DNA of 5,138 bases. Origin: Akkermansia muciniphila. GTDB lineage: Bacteria > Verrucomicrobiota > Verrucomicrobiia > Verrucomicrobiales > V1-33. Position 1 is the stretch's first letter. Every line of letters starts with the position of its first letter. The stretch lies in NCBI GenBank assembly GCA_943331195.2, contig CALQKQ020000286.1, forward strand, positions 1 through 5,138, given 5' to 3'. The notes under the pieces were generated by a model, which worked only from the letters and a program-made list of their open reading frames with translations, was not told the origin of the DNA and did not search any database. Of the stretch, positions 1 through 5,138 are shown in pieces. The translations under genes and the position numbers were made by a program.

Positions 1-274
1 GGATGGCACGGTGGTGCGGCGGGGGCTTTCGGAAAAGGTGCGGGCGAAGCTAACGACGGCGAACGAGCGGCGGCTGGCGGCGGAGGTGCTGCGGCGACGG
101 GTGCGGCATTTCACGCAGGGGGTGATTTTGGGGAGTCGGGCGCTGATCGACGGGTGGTTTGAGGCGCACCGCGAGGTGGTGCGGGGCCAGAGCCGGACGG
201 AGCGGAAGCGGGGATCGAAAAGCCTCGGCGAGGCGGCGCTGCGCGGGCTGTATGCCCTGCGGGATGTAAAGTAG
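1..274 (+). CDS. REP-associated tyrosine transposase (RAYT)-like protein, C-terminal part only
   Basis: The reading frame is open from the left edge (first full codon at position 2) to a TAG at 272-274, so the gene begins outside the window. The visible 90 or so residues resemble the C-terminal tail of RAYT / Y1_Tnp-like proteins: a basic helix, then VRHFTQGVILGSRALIDGWF, then a run of basic residues and a closing LRGLYALRDVK. Family members often carry a similar 'F-T-x-G-V-x-x-G-S' block and end in a 'LRDL/LRDV' motif. The HUH motif and nucleophilic tyrosine, which would perform single-strand DNA cleavage and joining, lie upstream and cannot be checked. The GTG codons at 11 and 14 are internal. 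Codons end overwhelmingly in G (24 of the first 30), unlike the other plus-strand genes, which favour C. The gene faces the small gene at 310-696. The family call rests on pattern memory of the tail alone, so a chromosomal single-copy RAYT is likely but not proven. Confidence 0.68.
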   Translation, partial: DGTVVRRGLSEKVRAKLTTANERRLAAEVLRRRVRHFTQGVILGSRALIDGWFEAHREVVRGQSRTERKRGSKSLGEAALRGLYALRDVK

Positions 275-281
275 CCCTGGC

Positions 282-311
282 CCAGGCTTTAGCGAACACC
301 CTGGCGATTTT
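282..311 (+). terminator. Weak intrinsic-terminator-like hairpin after the transposase tail
   Basis: CCAGG (282-286) can pair with CCTGG (300-304) across a 13-nt loop, and TTTT follows at 308-311. The stem is only 5 bp and the T-run is short and offset by three bases, so this is at best a weak terminator. It sits in the 35 bp gap between two converging genes, where a terminator would be expected. Confidence 0.25.
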
Positions 312-696
312 ACTCTCTGATTCCGGGCTCACCGACCTCTAGGCGAATTCCTGCGCCGACCTCCCTGATTTCGAGCGGCGGCGGGACTTTTGCGGCCCCG
401 CCTTCCACCCCTTCCGGCGTCGGCAGACCCTGGGGAATTTTCTCTTCCACCCCCGGCACCTCCAGATGCCATGCTTCGTCGGACAAGGCCGTGCCCGAAA
501 AATCCATCGCTTCCGTCCCCGCAGCCAGGCCCGCCGCTGGCCCCGCCGCGCGGTCCGACGTGGCTCCGCCGCGCGCCGCACCAGACCCTCGGCCTTTGTC
601 TAGACCTTCGGCGGGGGCCCCTCGCGGCACCTGCCACTGAAACCAGAGCGAGACCCCCAAGGCCGTCAGCAGTCCAAAAAGCAATATCCTGTTCAT
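310..696 (-). CDS. Small membrane-anchored or secreted protein of unknown function
   Basis: This 128-aa protein starts at an ATG (694-696) and stops at TAA (310-312). I do not recognise a family. Residues 1-21 (MNRILLFGLLTALGVSLWFQ and on) form a basic start plus a hydrophobic helix, consistent with a signal peptide or an N-terminal anchor. There is no cysteine, so it is not a lipoprotein. Residues 26-63 are a Gly/Ala-rich, probably disordered linker. Residues 64-128 are acidic and Pro/Gly-containing (for example EVPGVEEKIPQGLPTPEG), with no motif I can name. The frame extends upstream to 927 into the helicase gene, but the upstream residues look non-coding and the hydrophobic N-terminus fixes the start at 696. 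No strong Shine-Dalgarno is seen (GGGTGCGGT just upstream is weak). It lies 124 bp downstream of the helicase on the same strand and could share its transcript. A function in the envelope or periplasm is inference from the N-terminus only. Confidence 0.6.
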   Translation of the reverse strand: MNRILLFGLLTALGVSLWFQWQVPRGAPAEGLDKGRGSGAARGGATSDRAAGPAAGLAAGTEAMDFSGTALSDEAWHLEVPGVEEKIPQGLPTPEGVEGGAAKVPPPLEIREVGAGIRLEVGEPGIRE

Positions 697-739
697 ACCG
701 CACCCATAGCCGACGTTTGCTGGTATTTCAAAACCTTGC

Positions 740-769
740 GCGTTTGCCAGCAGCAGGCGCGCCAAACGC
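740..769 (-). other. Inverted repeat in the gap behind the helicase gene
   Basis: GCGTTTG (740-746) and CAAACGC (763-769) are perfect 7-bp inverted copies with a 16-nt loop. They lie in the 697-820 gap between the helicase stop and the small gene's start. In the minus-strand transcript the hairpin would form about 50 nt after the helicase stop. It is not followed directly by a clean T-run, so it is not a canonical terminator. It could slow or process the transcript or protect the helicase mRNA end. The rest of the gap shows nothing identifiable. Confidence 0.35.
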
Positions 770-820
770 TCCGCCTGACAAAACCACAATGGCCCACCCG
801 CCGCGCCCACGCGATTGCGC

Positions 821-2095
821 CTAACGGCGGCGCTTCCCGACCCGCAGGCGACCGCGTCCCAGGTTTTCCGCGAGGGCCTTCTGCGCGCCTTTGCTATCAT
901 CCAACATGGTCGTGTATTGATAGGCAAAATCGGGCAGGCGGCGGCGCTCTACGGTTTGGCCGATGAGGCGCTCCACCGCTTGGGCGGCGGGCAATTCGTC
1001 AGCGGATAGGATCGTGAAGGCGTCGCCCTCCTTCTCCGCGCGGCCGGTGCGCCCGATGCGGTGGACGTAGTCTTCCGGACTATCGGGCACGGAATAATTG
1101 ATGACGTGCGTGACGCCGGTGACGTCCAGCCCGCGGGCGGCGACATCGGTGGCGATGATGACGTCGAATTCCCCGGTGCGGAAACCGGCCAGGGCCTTAG
1201 TGCGGTCTTTTTGGGCGATGTCGCCGTGCATCAAGGCCACTTTGTATTCGCCTTGCGTCTTGACGCGGGCCGCTAGCATGTCGGCATCAGCCTTGGTCTT
1301 AGTGAAAACCATCACGCTCTTGAAGTCGGTTTCCTTGAGCAGGGCCAAGAAGAGTTCCTCGCGCTGCAGCCGATTCACCGGATAAAAGTAGTGGCTGACG
1401 GTGGTGGCGGCGCCGCGCGGGCGGCCGACCTCAATTTTGAAAGGATCCTTCAGGGCAAAGGCCGCCAGCGAGGCGATCTCGGGCGGGATGGTGGCGGAAA
1501 AAAAGAGCGTCTGGCGCTTCTCGGGGCACTGCTGCACGATGCGCCGCACATCCGGCATAAAACCCATATCGAGCATGCGGTCGACTTCATCGAGCACGAG
1601 CACCTGAAGATACCGCAAATCAATGGCGCGCTGCTGCATCAGATCGAGCAGGCGGCCCGGCGTGGCAATGAGCACGTCCACTCCGGCTTCCAGGCCTTCG
1701 CGCTGCTTGCCGTAGCCGACCCCGCCGTGGATTAGGAGCGAGCGGATCCCCGCTTCCCCGCCATACTTTAAAAACTGTTCCTCCACTTGGCCGGCCAATT
1801 CCCGCACCGGCTCCAAAATCAAGACCCGGAGCTTCCCGGGGCCCCCCAGCAACGAGAGCACCGGCAGGGCAAAGGCCGCCGTCTTGCCGCTGCCCGTCTG
1901 CGAGGAGCCGATCACATCGCGCCCGGCCAAGATCAACGGAATCGCCTGCGCTTGAATGCCCGTGGGCCGCTCATACCCGGCTTTGCGCACCCCTTCTAGC
2001 ACCGCCTCGGAAAGGCCCAGATCGGCAAAAGTGAGAGGAGTTTCAGAAATTTCTGCCGGGGACTCGACCGGCGCTTCAATAATTTGTTCGGACAC
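821..2095 (-). CDS. DEAD-box ATP-dependent RNA helicase, RhlE-like, with DEVD in motif II
   Basis: This 424-aa cytoplasmic RNA helicase would use ATP to unwind or remodel RNA, for example in ribosome assembly, mRNA decay or cold adaptation. Both RecA-like domains are complete. The Q motif lies around residues 23-52 (F23, Q48). Motif I is SQTGSGKT (65-72). Motif Ia is PVRELAGQ (96-103), where PTRELA is usual. GG is at 124-125, TPGR at 145-148, and motif II is DEVD (169-172) in place of DEAD. Motif III is SAT (200-202), motif IV VFTKTK (263-268), motif V ATDVAARGLD (315-324), and motif VI HRIGRTGRA (345-353). The tail after about residue 365 is short and ends in a basic stretch (RGRLRVGKRRR), without the long low-complexity extension seen in many RhlE proteins. 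The start is GTG at 2093-2095; an in-frame TAA lies one codon further upstream, so no longer protein is possible. No clear ribosome binding site precedes it. The family is certain, the RhlE subfamily likely. Assigning a precise paralogue would need a tree. Confidence 0.96.
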   Translation of the reverse strand: MSEQIIEAPVESPAEISETPLTFADLGLSEAVLEGVRKAGYERPTGIQAQAIPLILAGRDVIGSSQTGSGKTAAFALPVLSLLGGPGKLRVLILEPVRELAGQVEEQFLKYGGEAGIRSLLIHGGVGYGKQREGLEAGVDVLIATPGRLLDLMQQRAIDLRYLQVLVLDEVDRMLDMGFMPDVRRIVQQCPEKRQTLFFSATIPPEIASLAAFALKDPFKIEVGRPRGAATTVSHYFYPVNRLQREELFLALLKETDFKSVMVFTKTKADADMLAARVKTQGEYKVALMHGDIAQKDRTKALAGFRTGEFDVIIATDVAARGLDVTGVTHVINYSVPDSPEDYVHRIGRTGRAEKEGDAFTILSADELPAAQAVERLIGQTVERRRLPDFAYQYTTMLDDSKGAQKALAENLGRGRLRVGKRRR

Positions 2096-2272
2096 ACATT
2101 ATGAATGCCGCAAGCGCGGCCCTGCCGCAAGCGCCGATTGCCCCCCCTGCTCCGGGGTCGGACGCCCCGCGCTCTCGCCACCCAAAGCCCGCCCTGGCCT
2201 CCAAAAGACGGAAAAGTGCTTTATGCCGAGGCCGACTCCGTCTAAGATGGGCCGCACCCACTGCGCCCGCCC
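2096..2272. promoter_or_regulatory. Divergent spacer between the helicase and GxxExxY genes, with direct repeat and hairpins
   Basis: The 177 bp between the two divergent GTG starts should hold both promoters, but I see no convincing -35/-10 pair. It contains a perfect 12-bp direct repeat, TGCCGCAAGCGC, at 2106-2117 and 2123-2134 (17 bp period). GCCGC (2107-2111) and GCGGC (2116-2120) overlap the first copy and form a 5-bp stem with a 4-nt loop. A second hairpin pairs CGGGG (2153-2157) with CCCCG (2165-2169). There is also a run of seven C at 2141-2147. In the helicase mRNA these elements would form a structured leader just ahead of the start codon. The repeat could equally be an operator. 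Neither role is shown by the sequence. Confidence 0.4.
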
Positions 2273-2680
2273 GTGAAACTCGACGCCCAGGAACTTCCCC
2301 ACCTCATCATCGGGGCCTGCATGGAGGTCCACCGCCAGCTCGGCCCCGGCCTGATGGCGGAGGCTTATCGCGAATGCCTCGCCCTCGAATTGCGCATGCG
2401 CGAAATCATCTTCCAACGCGACCACCCCTTGCCCATCGGCTACAAAGGCCACCGCGTCGATAGCGCGGTGCGCGTCGATTTCTTCGTGGAAAACTGCGTC
2501 ATCGTTTCCACCAGCTTGCCCGACCTCGGCGAGGCCCACAAGGAGCACATGAAAAACGTCCTGCGCCTCACCGGCATCGAGACCGGCCTGCTCGTCAATT
2601 TCAACGTCGCCAACCTCCGCGATGGCGTGAAGCGCATCATCGTCTCGGATCTGCCTCCCGCACTACACTATCAAAGCTGA
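2273..2680 (+). CDS. GxxExxY-family protein with PD-(D/E)XK-like fold, catalytic signature degenerate
   Basis: This 135-aa protein belongs to the small GxxExxY family (TIGR04256-like), which is thought to have a PD-(D/E)XK nuclease fold and whose biological role is not established. The N-terminal helix LIIGACMEVHRQLGPG (11-26) and the later YKGHRVDSAVRVDFFVE (57-73), HKEHMKNVLRLTG (89-101) and LLVNFNVANLRDGVKRIIV (106-124) follow the family in order, and the length is normal. Two expected signatures are altered. The name-giving motif reads GLMAEAY (26-32), with Ala29 where Glu is expected. The usual E-x-K strand after the conserved Asp (D69) reads S79-T80-S81. The reading frame is intact, so this is a diverged or inactive protein rather than an obvious pseudogene. 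GTG at 2273 is chosen because it gives the usual N-terminus and an in-frame TAA lies at 2243-2245. No ribosome binding site is apparent. Codons favour C at the third position. It diverges from the helicase and converges on the FAD gene. Confidence 0.88.
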   Translation: MKLDAQELPHLIIGACMEVHRQLGPGLMAEAYRECLALELRMREIIFQRDHPLPIGYKGHRVDSAVRVDFFVENCVIVSTSLPDLGEAHKEHMKNVLRLTGIETGLLVNFNVANLRDGVKRIIVSDLPPALHYQS

Positions 2681-2689
2681 CGGCCGCCC

Positions 2690-2729
2690 CTGGCCACTGA
2701 CCACTGGCCACTGACCACTGACCCTGACC
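2690..2729. repeat. Heptamer short tandem repeat (CTGRCCA)n
   Basis: Two perfect 14-bp copies of CTGGCCACTGACCA occupy 2690-2703 and 2704-2717. Each is made of two heptamers, CTGGCCA and CTGACCA. Two shortened CTGACC units follow at 2718-2723 and 2724-2729. The array fills most of the 63 bp between the GxxExxY stop and the FAD gene stop, which converge here. CCTGGC (2689-2694) and GCCAGG (2737-2742) could close a 6-bp stem around the array. Similar short heptamer arrays occur between genes in several bacterial groups; the function is unknown. Confidence 0.85.
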
Positions 2730-2743
2730 CGCCGCCGCCAGGC

Positions 2744-4354
2744 CTACTCCCGCAAGATCGCCTCGGCCACCCGCATCCCGTCCACCGCCGCCGAGATGAT
2801 GCCGCCAGCATAGCCTGCCCCTTCTCCGGCCGGGTACAATCCGGGGGTGTTGATGCTCTGACAGGTCGCGGCGTCGCGGGTGATCCGCAGCGGCGAGCTG
2901 CTCCGCGTTTCCACCCCGATCAAGAGGGCGTCCGGCATGGCAAAACCGCGCAGGGTCCGATCGATCGCCGGAATGGCGGCGCGCAGGGTTTTGACCACAA
3001 AATCCGGCAGGCAGGCCCGCAAATCGGATGGCGTCACCCCCGGCGTATAACTCGGCTTCACCGAACCCAACTCCTTGCTAGGACGGTTCGCTAGAAAATC
3101 CCCAATCGTCTGCACCGGCGCAAAATACCCGCCGCCGCCCGCCGCAAAACCGCGCTGTTCCCAGTGCCGCTGAAACGCAATCCCCGCCAGTGGCCCCGCG
3201 CCGCCGTAGTCGGCCGGACTGACATCCACCATAAAACCCGCATTGGCGTTGGCCTCGGCCCGTGCATAACTGCTCATCCCATTGGTTACCAGGCCACCCG
3301 CCTCACTGCTAGCAGCCACCACTAAGCCTCCCGGACACATGCAGAAACTATAAGCGCTGCGCCGGTCTCGGCCGTGATGGACGAATTTATACGGTGCCGT
3401 GCCCAGGCGCGCGTCGCCCGCCCATTTCCCATACTGCGTGGCATCGATCACCTTTTGGGGGTGCTCCACTCGCACTCCAATCGAAAGCGGCTTGGCTTCC
3501 ATGCTCACTCCCGCCTCGTGCAACATCACAAACGTCTCGCGCGCCGAATGCCCCACTGCCAACACCACCCGATCCGCCGCAATCTCCTCCCCGCCCCGCA
3601 GCGTCACTCCCACCACCTTCCCCCCGGCATCCCGGCGCACTTTTTCTAACAATGTTTCAAAGCGCACCTCGCCCCCCAAGCTCTCAATTTCCTGGCGAAT
3701 CCGCCGCACCACCGTGATCAGGCGATCCGTCCCAATGTGCGGCCGCGCCTTGATCAAAATATCCTCTGGTGCCCCAGCCTTCACCATTTCCTCCATGATC
3801 CAGCGCGCCCGATGTTCCCGATCGCGGATCTGCGTGTAGAGCTTGCCATCGGAAAAGGTCCCCGCCCCGCCTTCGCCAAATTGCACATTGCTCTCGGCAT
3901 TGAATTCCCCGCCCCGCCGCCAAAACGCAGTCACGTCCCGCGCCCGCGGCCCTGCGGGCTTCCCCCGCTCCAGCACCAGCGGCCGCCATCCCTGCCGCGC
4001 CAACAGCAAGGCCGCAAACAACCCGCAAGGCCCCGTGCCCACCACCACCGGGCGCAATTCTGGCGCCTTCTCCCGCACCAAAATCCCCGCCAACTCCCGG
4101 TATTTCCGGTCCGGCAACGCATTCACCTTGCAAAGCGAAACATCAAACCGCGCCAACGCCGCCGCCTCATCCGCCACGCTGACCTGGACCACGTAGTTCA
4201 ACATCACCCGGCCATGCCGCGCATCCACCGCCCGCCGATACACCGTCCACTCCCCCAACTCCCCGTCCTCCAGCTTCAAAGCACGCCCCAAGGCCTCCGG
4301 CAGCGCTCCCGCCTCGTGGTCCACCGCCAATTTCAAATCGCTCACCTCCAGCAT
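2744..4354 (-). CDS. FAD-dependent dehydrogenase, COG2509 type
   Basis: This 536-aa protein belongs to the uncharacterised FAD-dependent dehydrogenases (COG2509), predicted cytoplasmic flavoproteins without an established substrate. Residues 1-100 form the small N-terminal domain typical of the group. A Rossmann dinucleotide-binding segment follows at 101-131: VVVGTGPCGLFAALLLARQG, with the GxGPxG glycines at 106, 108 and 111 and the ribose-binding acidic residue E129. Other family landmarks are NVQFGEGGAGTFSDGKLYTQ (156-175), AVGHSAR (266-272), YSFCMCPGG (335-343), GVETRSSSP (480-488) and the FAD-closing LYPAGEGAGYAGGI (506-519). The paired cysteines C338 and C340 in CMCPGG are conserved in the family as I recall it and might be redox-active; that role is inference. 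Length is normal and no landmark is missing. ATG at 4352-4354 is the only start, since an in-frame TAA lies at 4364-4366. Codons end mostly in G (20 of the first 30). It is divergent from the AsmA-like gene, with a 129 bp spacer. Confidence 0.93.
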   Translation of the reverse strand: MLEVSDLKLAVDHEAGALPEALGRALKLEDGELGEWTVYRRAVDARHGRVMLNYVVQVSVADEAAALARFDVSLCKVNALPDRKYRELAGILVREKAPELRPVVVGTGPCGLFAALLLARQGWRPLVLERGKPAGPRARDVTAFWRRGGEFNAESNVQFGEGGAGTFSDGKLYTQIRDREHRARWIMEEMVKAGAPEDILIKARPHIGTDRLITVVRRIRQEIESLGGEVRFETLLEKVRRDAGGKVVGVTLRGGEEIAADRVVLAVGHSARETFVMLHEAGVSMEAKPLSIGVRVEHPQKVIDATQYGKWAGDARLGTAPYKFVHHGRDRRSAYSFCMCPGGLVVAASSEAGGLVTNGMSSYARAEANANAGFMVDVSPADYGGAGPLAGIAFQRHWEQRGFAAGGGGYFAPVQTIGDFLANRPSKELGSVKPSYTPGVTPSDLRACLPDFVVKTLRAAIPAIDRTLRGFAMPDALLIGVETRSSSPLRITRDAATCQSINTPGLYPAGEGAGYAGGIISAAVDGMRVAEAILRE

Positions 4355-4429
4355 CCCGCCCGCTTACCCATGAATCGCCGCCCCTGCAACCCGTAGTCCA
4401 TCCCTCCCCCAGGTCCTCCAGATGTTCCC

Positions 4430-4457
4430 TTGGTACTGCACCCCAGCCCGTGCTAAT
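4430..4457 (+). promoter_or_regulatory. Possible sigma-70-type promoter for the AsmA-like gene
   Basis: TTGGTA (4430-4435) and GCTAAT (4452-4457) each match four of six consensus bases of -35 and -10 boxes and are separated by 16 bp, ending 26 bp before the ATG at 4484. This is the best pair I see in the 4355-4483 divergent spacer, but the second A of the -10 consensus is missing. No comparable pair is evident on the opposite strand for the FAD gene. Confidence 0.28.
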
Positions 4458-4483
4458 GCTTTCTTCGTTCCACGAGCCACCCC

Positions 4484-5138
4484 ATGATGAAAACCCTCCG
4501 GAAAATCCTCCTCGCCCTGGCTCTCCTCTTGGTCGCCGCCACCGCCGCAGCCCACTGGTGGGTCGGCCAGCAAACCTCCCCCGCCGCCCTCGTCAAACAC
4601 CTGGAAAAATCGCTCAACTGTCGCGCCGAAATCGCCAGCACCCACGTCAACCTCCTCGCCTTCCCCGCCACCCTCGAAGTCACCGGCCTCCGCCTCCTCC
4701 CCCGCGACGCCGAAATCGCCCGCCCTCTCTCCGAACGCACTCCGGCCCCGCCTAACCCCACGTTCCTCGCCATCCCCCACCTCGCCGCTAACCTCAGCCT
4801 TCCCCCTCTCCTCCACCGCGAATTGCGCATCGGCAGCCTCACCCTCCGCAACGTCGAAGCCGCCACCACCCGCAAAAAAAACGGCGAAAACACCCTCGCC
4901 GCCCTCCTCACCGAACCGCCCGCCGCCCCCGCCGACCCCGCCGCGCCTCCCCTCCCCCCCCAAGCCGCCTCCCGCCCCTTCGCCGCCGCCCTCGCCCTCG
5001 CCCAACTCCAAGACGCCCAGCTCAGCGTGCGCAACGAAAAGAAAAAGCAACTCCTCCAAATCAACCACCTCAACCTCACCCTCACTAACCTCAGCTACGC
5101 CCCCCTCCTCCCCGCCAGCCCCGCCCCCGGCAGCCCCC
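4484..5138 (+). CDS. AsmA-like membrane-anchored envelope protein, N-terminal part
   Basis: The frame opens at ATG-ATG (4484-4489) and stays open for 218 residues to the right edge, so the C-terminus is missing. Residues 3-7 are basic and 8-26 hydrophobic, giving a signal anchor, with the rest expected in the periplasm. The body shows the repeating beta pattern of AsmA/DUF748-like proteins: AEIASTHVNLLAFPATLEVTG (48-68, read with the next residues LRL), then LRIGSLTLRNVEAATTRKKN (114-133) leading to GENTLAALL, and later AQLSVRNEKKKQLLQINHL (178-196). AsmA-type proteins are large and are linked to phospholipid transport and outer-membrane homeostasis in Gram-negative bacteria. Residues 145-165 are a Pro/Ala-rich linker containing an 8-C tract (4954-4961). 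Third codon positions are strongly C (18 of 30 from the second ATG). Either ATG could be the start; a GAG at about 4474-4476 is the only weak ribosome-binding hint. A generic secreted protein is the alternative, since the family's C-terminal domain is not visible. Confidence 0.75.
   Translation, partial: MMKTLRKILLALALLLVAATAAAHWWVGQQTSPAALVKHLEKSLNCRAEIASTHVNLLAFPATLEVTGLRLLPRDAEIARPLSERTPAPPNPTFLAIPHLAANLSLPPLLHRELRIGSLTLRNVEAATTRKKNGENTLAALLTEPPAAPADPAAPPLPPQAASRPFAAALALAQLQDAQLSVRNEKKKQLLQINHLNLTLTNLSYAPLLPASPAPGSP

Noticed and set aside
271..289. GTAG next to a CCTGG/CCAGG palindrome just after the transposase tail, resembling a REP guide-plus-palindrome
   Set aside because: GTAG overlaps the stop codon, the palindrome has almost no loop, and no second copy occurs in the window, so a REP element cannot be supported.
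697..927. Upstream extension of the small minus-strand gene to a start at 927
   Set aside because: It would overlap the helicase C-terminus by about 100 bases and put a non-hydrophobic stretch before an obvious signal-like N-terminus at 696.
2101..2463. Plus-strand 120-aa Pro/Arg-rich frame starting in the spacer
   Set aside because: It overlaps the GxxExxY gene in another frame and has the Pro/Arg composition typical of out-of-frame GC-rich DNA.
2495..2530. Frame shift or sequencing error explaining the missing E-x-K in the GxxExxY protein
   Set aside because: Neither alternative frame across this stretch encodes E-x-K, and the family pattern continues in the same frame afterwards.
2099..2548. 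Minus-strand 149-aa frame opposite the GxxExxY gene
   Set aside because: It is antisense to a recognisable protein family and its own sequence matches nothing; it would also occupy the whole divergent spacer.
2690..2729. CRISPR-like array
   Set aside because: The units are 6-7 bp and contiguous, with no spacers of regular length, so it is a simple tandem repeat.
3374..4396. Several plus-strand Pro/Arg/His-rich frames across the FAD gene
   Set aside because: They lie opposite a complete COG2509 protein with all landmarks present and have no recognisable domains.
4364..5068. Long minus-strand frame rich in Gly and Glu opposite the AsmA-like gene
   Set aside because: Its composition is the mirror of C-ending codons in the plus-strand gene, and it shows no domain or hydrophobic logic. 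The plus-strand frame has a signal anchor and an AsmA-like pattern.

Overview
This is a GC-rich bacterial window with five complete or partial genes of recognisable family and one small unrecognised gene. The gene set fits Verrucomicrobiota, perhaps near Opitutaceae: a RAYT-type transposase tail, a DEAD-box helicase, a GxxExxY-family protein, a COG2509 FAD protein and an AsmA-like protein. That placement is inferred from remembered family distributions, not from a marker gene. No rRNA, tRNA, CRISPR array, complete insertion sequence or replication origin was seen.

Layout from left to right. Positions 1-274 (+) hold the C-terminal end of a REP-associated tyrosine transposase-like protein. It converges on a small membrane-anchored or secreted protein of unknown function at 310-696 (-). 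Upstream of that on the same strand, after a 124 bp gap, lies an RhlE-like DEAD-box RNA helicase at 821-2095 (-) with two non-standard motif residues. A 177 bp divergent spacer (2096-2272) contains a direct repeat and small GC hairpins. It separates the helicase from a 135-aa GxxExxY-family protein at 2273-2680 (+) whose expected nuclease residues are mostly replaced. A short convergent spacer follows, with a heptamer tandem repeat at 2690-2729. Next is a 536-aa FAD-dependent dehydrogenase of the COG2509 type at 2744-4354 (-). After a 129 bp divergent spacer, an AsmA-like protein starts at 4484 (+) and runs off the right edge.

No operon with a shared pathway is visible. The genes look like housekeeping functions (RNA remodelling, flavin oxidoreductase, envelope protein) mixed with two families common in accessory DNA (RAYT and GxxExxY). 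The helicase and the small gene behind it could share a transcript. The two divergent spacers probably hold the promoters.

The observations most worth a second look are the GxxExxY protein with its catalytic signature replaced, the DEVD and PVREL variants in the helicase, the heptamer repeat, and the short ATG reading frames that overlap both GTG starts in the 2096-2272 spacer. I see no convincing evidence of a complete new defence or mobile system.
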